From Sulfurimonas sp. (GTDB taxonomy: Bacteria > Campylobacterota > Campylobacteria > Campylobacterales > Sulfurimonadaceae), in contig NZ_JACUTS010000009.1 of the NCBI RefSeq assembly GCF_014859695.1, positions 1 to 43,004 on the forward strand: DNA of 43,004 nucleotides, read 5' to 3'. The notes beneath the pieces were generated by a model that worked only from the letters and a program-made list of their open reading frames with translations, was not told where the DNA came from and made no database searches. This document shows positions 24,505-30,993 of the stretch, in pieces (position 1 is the stretch's first letter; every line of letters starts with the position of its first letter). A program made the position numbers and the translations under genes.

Positions 24505-24951
24505 TCATAGTGACTCCAGCTCAATATTTCTGCTCTTTAGCAGTTCATAAAACTTACATGCAAAGCAGACACCATTTGTCGCTTCTGCAATTTTCCACAC
24601 GCTCAAAAATCCAACCAGCAGATAAGCCGCTGTTATCTCATTTAAAAGCTCTGCGCCAAGGGCCGCAAAGAGAAGTGTCAAACCGACATGCGAAGCAAAC
24701 TCTTTTGCATTCTCATCCGCATATTGCTTATTCGCTCCTGTAATCTTGACTAAAAAAGTAGAGATTGAATATATAGGGCTCATGTGCGGTGCCATATATA
24801 TTCTCATTAAAAAGTCATAAACCAAAACATATAAAATAGCTACATTTGCGCTAAAGAGATAAGTACACATCAGCATAACCAAGAGTCCGGCATGCATGCG
24901 AGCCTGACTCTTGCAAAAAAGATTTTTTATTTCATGTTTACTCTGTGACAT
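24505..24951 (-). CDS. DUF4395 membrane protein A, first gene of the sulfate operon
   Basis: A 148-residue polytopic protein related to the DUF4395 protein at 25598. Shared landmarks are YDFLMR (residues 45-50), SP near 59, AKEFASHVG (82-90) and the C-terminal CxxC with LLK: VCFACKFYELLK (Cys129, Cys132). It has about four membrane segments. Function unknown; position at the head of the cys operon suggests a role with sulfur compounds or thiols. AGGAGA is upstream of the ATG, and the promoter is at 24985-25013. Confidence 0.82.
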   Translation of the reverse strand: MSQSKHEIKNLFCKSQARMHAGLLVMLMCTYLFSANVAILYVLVYDFLMRIYMAPHMSPIYSISTFLVKITGANKQYADENAKEFASHVGLTLLFAALGAELLNEITAAYLLVGFLSVWKIAEATNGVCFACKFYELLKSRNIELESL

Positions 24952-24984
24952 CTTACTTTCTCCTATTTCTAATTATTTGACGAA

Positions 24985-25013
24985 AGTATAATCAGTTTTA
25001 AAAGTAATGTCAA
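24985..25013 (-). promoter_or_regulatory. Sigma-70 promoter of the sulfate-assimilation operon
   Basis: On the minus strand a perfect TTGACA (25008-25013) is followed after exactly 17 bases by TATACT (24985-24990). It lies about 35 bases upstream of the first DUF4395 gene. Such a near-consensus promoter would be strong without help, consistent with control mainly by repression. Confidence 0.85.
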
Positions 25014-25034
25014 GTGATTTTGTTGTGTTATACT

Positions 25035-25049
25035 ATACTAATTTAGTAT
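25035..25049. promoter_or_regulatory. Candidate operator: perfect 15-bp palindrome
   Basis: ATACTAA-T-TTAGTAT is a perfect dyad with 7-bp arms, midway between the two divergent promoters and about 22 bases upstream of the cys-operon -35 box. A second dyad, CCCTA-AATA-TAGGG, lies at 25065-25078. Rrf2-family regulators bind such AT-rich dyads, and an Rrf2 gene starts at 25182. Binding is an inference. Confidence 0.5.
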
Positions 25050-25123
25050 GTATTATAGAGATAGCCCTAAATATAGGGATAAAAACTAAATAAAAAATTT
25101 ATGTTTATATACGAGTAAATTAC

Positions 25124-25152
25124 TTTACATTGTTTAAAAAAAAGTGTATACT
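25124..25152 (+). promoter_or_regulatory. Sigma-70 promoter of the Rrf2-DUF4395 pair
   Basis: TTTACA (25124-25129), 17-base spacer, TATACT (25147-25152). The expected start is near 25159, leaving a short leader before the ribosome binding site GGAG at about 25173 and the ATG at 25182. Confidence 0.75.
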
Positions 25153-25181
25153 TCCGCTGATATAAAAGATATGGAGTAACA

Positions 25182-25586
25182 ATGCCGTTAATATCAACAA
25201 AAGGGAGTTACGGTCTTGCCGCTATTTGCGAACTAAGCAAGCATGAAGGCAACTCCGTCATGCAGATAAAAGAGATAGCTGCTAACGCCGATATTCCACA
25301 AAATTATCTTGAACAGCTTCTTGGAAAACTTAGGCGTGCAGGAATCGTAGAGAGCATAAGGGGCGCAAAGGGCGGCTATAAACTCGCACGCGATCCAAAA
25401 GAGATAAAAGTTTTGGATATTCTAATCGCTCTTGAGGATGACCTGAAAATTGTTGATGCAAAAATCAATCATCCTCTATTGAATATGTTTTTTGAAGAGT
25501 CTAGAGAGAGCATAAAAGATATTTTTGATATTAGCATTATGGAGCTCTCAAGCTATCAAAACAAATTTTTAAACTACACCATATAA
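25182..25586 (+). CDS. Rrf2-family transcriptional regulator
   Basis: A 134-residue winged-helix regulator: STKGSYGLAAICELSKH, the recognition-region segment IPQNYLEQLLGKLRRAGIVES and the wing IRGAKGGYKLARDP are diagnostic. It has only one cysteine (Cys16) and lacks the three-cysteine Fe-S cluster site of IscR and NsrR, so it resembles the cysteine-metabolism regulator CymR more than the cluster-sensing members. Divergence from the sulfate-assimilation operon makes that operon the likely target. Confidence 0.9.
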   Translation: MPLISTKGSYGLAAICELSKHEGNSVMQIKEIAANADIPQNYLEQLLGKLRRAGIVESIRGAKGGYKLARDPKEIKVLDILIALEDDLKIVDAKINHPLLNMFFEESRESIKDIFDISIMELSSYQNKFLNYTI

Positions 25587-25597
25587 GGGGAAAATGG

Positions 25598-26035
25598 ATG
25601 GGATCTTGTCCTGTAATATTTAAAAAAGTCGACCAAAACGTAATCAGAGTGATGGCAGGTTTGGTCTCTGCAATAGCGGTTATATTTATAGTATCTCCGC
25701 AGCTCTGGCTTTTAACACTTCTGCTATATGATTTTTTGGTGCGCTCTTTGGACTATAAAAAAGCAAGCCCTCTTTTTCATATTGCAAAAATAATCGCAAA
25801 GATGCTAAGACTTAAAAAAATTGAGATTGATGCGGGACCAAAAGAGTTTGCTCTTAAAATAGGGGTTGTATTTGTACTAATCTCTTTTATAATGTTTATT
25901 CTGGGAGAATCGATGGCTGCGGTTTTGGTCATTGCCCTGCTTCTGGTCTGCGCATTTTTAGAGCTTACATTTAACTACTGCATAGGGTGCCAGATGTATA
26001 AACTTTTAAAGAAATTGACAAAACTTTTTTTTTAA
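25598..26035 (+). CDS. DUF4395 membrane protein B
   Basis: A 145-residue protein with about four membrane segments and the canonical DUF4395 pattern: GSCPVIFKKVDQN at the N-terminus (Cys4), YDFLVR, the DAGPKEFALKIG segment (residues 78-89) and the C-terminal NYCIGCQMYKLLK (Cys128, Cys131). It is a paralogue of the protein at 24505 and lies 11 bases after the Rrf2 gene, so probably in the same transcript. The function of the family is not established. Confidence 0.88.
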   Translation: MGSCPVIFKKVDQNVIRVMAGLVSAIAVIFIVSPQLWLLTLLLYDFLVRSLDYKKASPLFHIAKIIAKMLRLKKIEIDAGPKEFALKIGVVFVLISFIMFILGESMAAVLVIALLLVCAFLELTFNYCIGCQMYKLLKKLTKLFF

Positions 26036-26036
26036 A

Positions 26037-26056
26037 CCTCTCTCTTTTAAGAGAGG
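26037..26056. terminator. Hairpin between convergent genes
   Basis: CCTCTCT-cttttA-AGAGAGG gives a 7-bp stem just after the DUF4395 B stop, overlapping the stop of the convergent membrane protein gene. A run of T precedes it on the plus strand but no strong T-run follows; it is a plausible but weak bidirectional terminator. Confidence 0.45.
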
Positions 26057-26502
26057 ATGTGTCTTAACTGCATCGCATACCAAAGAACTATAAGATTTAA
26101 GAAAAATATCATCATCGAGCTTGCACGCGATACGATCTTTTGAACCATTGTACGCTCATTTTTGTGCGTCTTTAGAGCTATTCTCATATGAACAATGGTA
26201 AAGAGAGTTATCGCGCCCACATAAAATAGTTTGTTGCTCATCATATACCCCAGCTTAGATTCGTCAATATCAAGCGTCAATACATCGATCAGATTAAAGT
26301 TGAAAAAGAGAAATGTCCCTGTACTAAGCAGCACGACAAGCCAAAAAGTCTCAAAATAGCCATAAAGAGGTCCCAGATATTCGTATGTCTGCTCCTGAGC
26401 CTCTTTCCCCTTTAGCAGTATGCCGAGTGCAAACAGCAAAAGTGATCCCCCGATCCAAGCAGTCGCCCCCAATATGTGAATATAAAGCACTACATCTACC
26501 AT
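26047..26502 (-). CDS. CopD/HemJ-like membrane protein
   Basis: A 151-residue protein with four hydrophobic segments beginning VVLYIHILGATAWIGGSLLLFALG. The HxxxxxxWIGG pattern in the first segment and the conserved second-half histidine (IVHMRIALK) recall CopD and related heme- or copper-linked membrane proteins. It is not long enough for full CopD. Function not assignable beyond the fold. It is convergent with the DUF4395 gene. Confidence 0.65.
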   Translation of the reverse strand: MVDVVLYIHILGATAWIGGSLLLFALGILLKGKEAQEQTYEYLGPLYGYFETFWLVVLLSTGTFLFFNFNLIDVLTLDIDESKLGYMMSNKLFYVGAITLFTIVHMRIALKTHKNERTMVQKIVSRASSMMIFFLNLIVLWYAMQLRHILS

Positions 26503-26570
26503 AAAACATCCCTTACTAAATTTTTAATTTTTAGATTATAGTGTAAAATGCCAACAAAAAAGAGGTCAAA

Positions 26571-26924
26571 ATGCAAGAAATAAAAATATGGCACAATCCA
26601 AAATGTTCAAAGTCACGCGAGGCGATGGAGATATTAAAAGAGAAAAAATGTGATGCCGAGGTTGTGAAGTACTTAGAAGAGTCTCCAGATAAAGCTAAGA
26701 TTAAGAGTATATTAAAGATGCTTGACATTGCACCAAGAGAGTTAATGAGAACGAAAGAGGATATATACAAAGAGTTAAATTTAAAAGATGAGACAGATGA
26801 CGAGGCTCTAATAGAAGCGATGGCAAAACATCCAAAACTAATAGAGCGCCCGATTATCATAAAGGGCAAGAGAGCGATTATAGGAAGACCGTCAGAGAGG
26901 ATCGCGGAGTTTTTAGACTCTTAA
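26571..26924 (+). CDS. arsC: ArsC/Spx-family arsenate reductase
   Basis: A 117-residue thioredoxin-fold protein. The active-site motif is NPKCSKSR with the catalytic Cys12, and the C-terminal part has RPIIIKGKRAIIGRP, the arsenate-binding region of glutaredoxin-dependent ArsC. There is no CxxC, as in Spx, so arsenate reductase activity is more likely. No other arsenic genes are adjacent, so its physiological role is uncertain. It is convergent with, and overlaps by 4 bases, the following gene. Confidence 0.85.
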   Translation: MQEIKIWHNPKCSKSREAMEILKEKKCDAEVVKYLEESPDKAKIKSILKMLDIAPRELMRTKEDIYKELNLKDETDDEALIEAMAKHPKLIERPIIIKGKRAIIGRPSERIAEFLDS

Positions 26925-27463
26925 GATTTTTTCTTATCTTTTGCAACTAGGTTGCACTCTTTTGTCGAGTATGGGCAGGTTTTAACTATGCTCATCTCAA
27001 ACTGCTCCTCATCTATGCCGCCCAGCTTTCTATCATAATGGCGCATTGCGGCACGAAACGCTGTAAGCACCATATTAGCACTGTCTTGATGCTCGGTTGA
27101 TATATGCTCAACCTGCTCGCCCTCTGGCTTGCTGGTGTCTACTTTTGGAGCAGGAATGGCTGCGTAGCTCTCTTGAAGATCTTTTTCCAGGTTTGCTGTC
27201 GTCTCAAGCGCGCTCTCAATACTATCGCCCTTTATCATCTCCGTAAATATCGAACCCAGCGTAGTAGTGTCTTGATTTCCGTTTGTGCCGAACTTTACGT
27301 CAAGAATTGACTCTTCATCTCTTTTAATATAGATAATGACATAACTCTTCGTTGCATGGTCAATCCCAACACCTACGCAATCAGCATCTTCAATCTTCCC
27401 GTAGTTTTCAGGTTGCATAAGGTGCTTGCCTATCTCTGCCTGCAGCTCTTTATCTTCAGCCAT
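26921..27463 (-). CDS. IscU/NifU-like scaffold homologue lacking the usual cysteines
   Basis: A 180-residue protein. Its first half follows the IscU/NifU N-domain (EIGKHLMQPENYGKIEDADC, NQDTTTLGSIFTEMIKGDS, then NMVLTAFRAAMRHY). The cluster ligands do not line up: the GCG motif of IscU is GNQ-like here (FGTNGNQDT) and the third cysteine position is EHQDS. The only cysteines are Cys29 and a C-terminal pair Cys163/Cys170 (CPYSTKEC). It contains a roughly 40-residue insertion. It may be a divergent scaffold or a regulator. AGGAG is upstream of the ATG. Confidence 0.7.
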   Translation of the reverse strand: MAEDKELQAEIGKHLMQPENYGKIEDADCVGVGIDHATKSYVIIYIKRDEESILDVKFGTNGNQDTTTLGSIFTEMIKGDSIESALETTANLEKDLQESYAAIPAPKVDTSKPEGEQVEHISTEHQDSANMVLTAFRAAMRHYDRKLGGIDEEQFEMSIVKTCPYSTKECNLVAKDKKKS

Positions 27464-27523
27464 TTTTGACTCCTACTATTAAATCTCATATAATTTGAAC
27501 AAAGTCCAAATTATATTCACTCA

Positions 27524-27994
27524 CTAAAGCTTTGCCTTGCGGCAAGAAGGAGTCATTTTGACTCCTATCTTCTCTATGCACACTCCATTATCTTTTATAA
27601 ATTTTGAGATAATTTCAGAGTGGTTGTGTTCATAAGATTTTAGATATACAATACGGCTGATTCCGCTTGCTATGATGTTTTTACTGCACTCACTGCATGG
27701 TTCAAGCGTAACATAGATAGTCGCATCTTCTATGCAGATGCCCTTTCTTGCAGCCCAGATGATGGCGTTCATCTCCGCATGTATCTCGTAAGTCTTTGAC
27801 CACTCGTGATGCTCAGAGGTGTACTCTCCCTCCCAGTGATCACGGCAGTTTACATACCCGGCAGGAGTTCCGTTGTAGCCCGTGCTTAGTATTCTTCCAT
27901 CTTTGACGATTACCGCGCCAACTTGCTTGGAGACGCACTTTGAAGCAGTTGCAAGCTCCTGTGCTATATTTATAAAATTTACATCACTCAACAT
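27524..27994 (-). CDS. Deoxycytidylate (dCMP) deaminase
   Basis: A zinc-dependent deaminase making dUMP for thymidylate synthesis, 156 residues. Zinc ligands and the proton shuttle are in HAEMNAI and PCSECSK. An additional N-terminal pattern, GYNGTPAGYVNCRDH, is characteristic of dCMP deaminases (ComEB-like) rather than cytidine or tRNA deaminases. It follows the SurA-like gene by 3 bases. Confidence 0.9.
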   Translation of the reverse strand: MLSDVNFINIAQELATASKCVSKQVGAVIVKDGRILSTGYNGTPAGYVNCRDHWEGEYTSEHHEWSKTYEIHAEMNAIIWAARKGICIEDATIYVTLEPCSECSKNIIASGISRIVYLKSYEHNHSEIISKFIKDNGVCIEKIGVKMTPSCRKAKL

Positions 27995-27997
27995 CTG

Positions 27998-28831
27998 CTA
28001 AAGCTCTCTAATGATTTTTATATCCGCGCTATTTCTAAGTCTCGCAAAATAATCACTCAGCACCTGCTCTCTTTTTTGAGATGCAATCATGTTTGCTATC
28101 TGATTTTTAACACTCTCGAACTCTACACTGCTTGGAGCCTTTACCTCTTTTAAGTAAAAACTTACATAAGAGCCGTTTGGCTCGGAGACGACCGGAGTAA
28201 AGGTGTTGCTCTTAGTATTCTCTAGAAGCCTTGCTAGCTCCGGAGAGATTCTCTCATACTCCAAAAGCTGCTCATCCGCCTTTATCTCATCAGAGTAAAA
28301 CATAGGAATGGTTATCTTTTTTTCAAGTGCATTTTTATTTTTTGAGCTGTATATCGTCACATCAAAAGCGCTTGGGCGTAAAAACTCCTCTTTGTGCAGC
28401 TCATAATACTCCCTTAGCTCATCATCACTCGGCGTGTCAATGGAAGAGTAAGCAATTGCAGAGTAGAGTTTTTGCGAGAGAATCTTCTCTTTTGTTCTCT
28501 CTTTAAACTCCGAAGATGTGAGTCCATTTGAGTTTCTAACGGCTTCGTAAAGCTCATCTATGCTCATCTTGTTTGCGGAGGCGGTTTTTTTAATATCGTC
28601 ATAAACCTCAGAGCTGCTCACGCTTATTTTTCTCTCAGAAATCTCTGCCTCTTCTAGTTTTTTTCTTATAAGATTATTTGTCGCGGTATCAGCATCAACT
28701 CTTGATATCCGCATCTCCTCTTTCACGTCATAGAGAGTAATCGGCTCCCCTTTTACGACAACGCTCACGCCGTTAATCAGCTCTGCGCTTAACATCACAC
28801 TAAAAAAAAGAGATAAAAATATCTTATACAT
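27998..28831 (-). CDS. SurA/Peb4-like periplasmic chaperone (peptidyl-prolyl isomerase family)
   Basis: A 277-residue exported protein with signal peptide MYKIFLSLFFSVMLSAE. It has a SurA-type N-terminal region (NGVSVVVKGEPITLYDVKEEM...) and a segment that would be a parvulin domain (RPSAFDVTIYSSKNKN onward). The usual parvulin HIL motif is not evident, so isomerase activity is doubtful. Proteins of this size, such as Campylobacter Peb4 or Cj1289, are outer-membrane-protein chaperones. It is divergent from gltX, with an 88-base gap that contains a small GGGTA/TACCC dyad. Confidence 0.82.
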   Translation of the reverse strand: MYKIFLSLFFSVMLSAELINGVSVVVKGEPITLYDVKEEMRISRVDADTATNNLIRKKLEEAEISERKISVSSSEVYDDIKKTASANKMSIDELYEAVRNSNGLTSSEFKERTKEKILSQKLYSAIAYSSIDTPSDDELREYYELHKEEFLRPSAFDVTIYSSKNKNALEKKITIPMFYSDEIKADEQLLEYERISPELARLLENTKSNTFTPVVSEPNGSYVSFYLKEVKAPSSVEFESVKNQIANMIASQKREQVLSDYFARLRNSADIKIIREL

Positions 28832-28919
28832 ATATCATCCTATAAATTAAAAGGGGTATTTTACCCGCTTTTAACAAATGATAGCCTAAAATTCCATAAC
28901 TATTTACCAAAGGCTTTTT

Positions 28920-30308
28920 ATGGTTGTTACTCGTTTTGCTCCAAGTCCTACGGGCTATTTACATATCGGCGGTTTAAGAACGGCTCTTTTTTCCTATCTT
29001 TGGGCGAGAAGACATAACGGGAAGTTTCTTCTTCGCATTGAAGATACCGATAAAGCAAGAAATTCACAGGAAGCGGCAGAGGCGATTGTAAATGCGTTTC
29101 ATTGGCTTGGCTTGGAGCATGATGGCGAGATACTCTACCAATCTCAAAGAGATGAGATATACGCAAAATATATCAATCAGCTTTTAGAGGAGGGCAAAGC
29201 CTACAGATGCTACATGTCAAAAGATGAGCTCTCAGAGCTTAGAGAGACGCAGAGCGCAAACAAAGAACGCACAAAGTATGACGGCAAATATCGTGATTTT
29301 AAAGGTATTCCTCCCGAGGGAGTTGCGCCTGCAATCCGCATAAAAGCACCTCTTAACGGGGAGATTGTGGTTCGTGACGGCGTTAAGGGCGACATTGTTT
29401 TTAGAGCCGAAGATATTTTAGATGATTTTGTAATTGCAAGAGCCGACGGCTCGCCGACATACAACTTTGTCGTGGCGGTTGATGACCATCTTATGGGAGT
29501 TACCGAGGTTATCCGTGGAGACGACCATCTCTCAAACACGCCGAAACAGATTCTTATCTATGAAGCACTCGGATTTGACATGCCGAATTTTCACCATGTT
29601 CCGATGATTCACAATTCAGAGGGGAAAAAACTCTCCAAACGTGACGGCGCGACAGACGTTATGGTGTACAAAGAGATGGGATATACCCCAGAAGCACTTT
29701 TGAACTTTTTAGTACGTCTTGGATGGAGTCATGGGGATCAAGAGATTTTTTCTATGGATGAGATGAGAGAGCTTTTTGACCCTAAAAACATCAACAAGTC
29801 GGCATCTATCTACAACACCGAAAAACTTGACTGGCTAAACTCCCACTATATCAAAAACACTCCAAACAGCGATCTTGCAAAGCTTCTTGAGCAGTATGGT
29901 CTGCTGCTTGCCTCCCATGACAAAAAAGAGATCTTGCTAGATGCCATAAAAGAGCGCGCAAAGACTCTCAAAGAGATGGCATCCCTTGTGTATGAGATTA
30001 TTAGTACTCCGACTTATTATGAGCAAACAGCCGTAGAAAAAGCGCTAAAGGGCAATGCGCTGGAGATTTTAAATGTTTTTGGCGCAAAAGTATCTGCCGC
30101 AAAAGAGCTTCATCTTCCAAGCGACTATCACCATCTTATGCAAGAGGTCGTTGATGAGATGGGGATAGGCTTTGGAAAAATCGGTCAGCCTTTGCGCGTG
30201 GCACTTTTGGGCAAAATGAGCGGTCCGGGACTTGATAGCGTTATGGCGATAATCGGCAGAGACGAGACGATGCTGCGTATCGCAAACGCTATTGCCAAGC
30301 ACTCATAA
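28920..30308 (+). CDS. gltX: Glutamyl-tRNA synthetase
   Basis: Charges tRNA-Glu, and in Campylobacterota possibly tRNA-Gln for later amidation. The class I signatures are HIGG (residues 15-18; HIGH equivalent) and KLSKR (residues 237-241; KMSKS equivalent). The 462-residue length is normal. Many Campylobacterota carry two gltX genes with different tRNA preferences; from this window I cannot say which this is. Confidence 0.96.
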   Translation: MVVTRFAPSPTGYLHIGGLRTALFSYLWARRHNGKFLLRIEDTDKARNSQEAAEAIVNAFHWLGLEHDGEILYQSQRDEIYAKYINQLLEEGKAYRCYMSKDELSELRETQSANKERTKYDGKYRDFKGIPPEGVAPAIRIKAPLNGEIVVRDGVKGDIVFRAEDILDDFVIARADGSPTYNFVVAVDDHLMGVTEVIRGDDHLSNTPKQILIYEALGFDMPNFHHVPMIHNSEGKKLSKRDGATDVMVYKEMGYTPEALLNFLVRLGWSHGDQEIFSMDEMRELFDPKNINKSASIYNTEKLDWLNSHYIKNTPNSDLAKLLEQYGLLLASHDKKEILLDAIKERAKTLKEMASLVYEIISTPTYYEQTAVEKALKGNALEILNVFGAKVSAAKELHLPSDYHHLMQEVVDEMGIGFGKIGQPLRVALLGKMSGPGLDSVMAIIGRDETMLRIANAIAKHS

Positions 30309-30311
30309 AAA

Positions 30312-30851
30312 ATGAAAAGAGTTTTAATCCTTCACGGCTGGGGCGGGAGCGATTTCCCGCACTGGCAGAGTTGGCTGGCATCTGAGATTGCAAAAGATTA
30401 CGGTTGTGTCAGTTTTTTAAACTTTAGCAATGTTGACTTTCCAAACAAAAATGAGTGGTTAGTTGAGTTAACCAAAGAACTGGACGATTTTAAACCAGAT
30501 ATCGTAGTTTGTCACTCACTGGCAAATACACTCTGGTTTCATCTCTGCAATGAGTGCAAAATAGAGGAGATAGAAAACCTTTTTCTTGTTGCTCCTCCAA
30601 GTTTGGAGTGCGACATAGAGGAGCTTGAGAGCTTTTTTCCATGCAGTGTTCCTAAAAAACTTTATGCAAAAAAGCAGATGCTTATTACCTCGACGAACGA
30701 CCCTTACATGTCGCAAGATGAAGCTATAGAACTTCAAAAGACACTCGGTATAGAGATGAAAGTTTTAGAAAATTCGGGGCATATAAATAGAGACAGCGGT
30801 TACGGCGAATGGCGCTGGATGCTAGAAGAGATAAAAAATATCTCACATTAA
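30312..30851 (+). CDS. RBBP9/YdeN-family serine hydrolase
   Basis: A 179-residue alpha/beta hydrolase with the family opening RVLILHGWGGSDFPHWQSWL. The nucleophile serine lies in VVCHSLANTL (a variant GxSxG), the acid is probably in STNDPYM and the histidine in NSGHINRDSG. The substrate is unknown. It begins 3 bases after gltX and so may be cotranscribed. Confidence 0.85.
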   Translation: MKRVLILHGWGGSDFPHWQSWLASEIAKDYGCVSFLNFSNVDFPNKNEWLVELTKELDDFKPDIVVCHSLANTLWFHLCNECKIEEIENLFLVAPPSLECDIEELESFFPCSVPKKLYAKKQMLITSTNDPYMSQDEAIELQKTLGIEMKVLENSGHINRDSGYGEWRWMLEEIKNISH

Positions 30852-30852
30852 T

Positions 30853-30978
30853 GGAATTACTTCCTATGGCGTTATAAATTAACACTAACAACAACATTCT
30901 GCCTCGAATGAGGCAAGCTTCAGTGCCATAGCGGCTAGCGTAGCCAAAGGAATTACTTCCTTTGGCGTTATAAATTAA
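30853..30978. repeat. Pair of 30-bp direct repeats with hairpins
   Basis: A 30-base sequence ending GGCGTTATAAATTAA occurs at 30853-30882 and again at 30949-30978, with one mismatch. The second copy sits in a strong palindrome GCCAAAGGAA-ttac-TTCCTTTGGC (30943-30966). Between the copies are another hairpin, GCCTC-GAAT-GAGGC (30901-30914), and segments related to the first. The patch fills the gap between the hydrolase gene and the ABC-F gene. Confidence 0.75.
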
Positions 30979-30993
30979 ATAAAAAAGAGAAGC

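Noticed and set aside
28853-28867. GGGTA-ttt-TACCC dyad between the SurA-like gene and gltX as an operator
   Set aside because: The arms are only 5 bp and there is no regulator nearby; recorded only in the gene note.
30853-30978. Possible CRISPR array
   Set aside because: Only two repeat copies, spacing contains its own hairpins, and there are no cas genes in the window.
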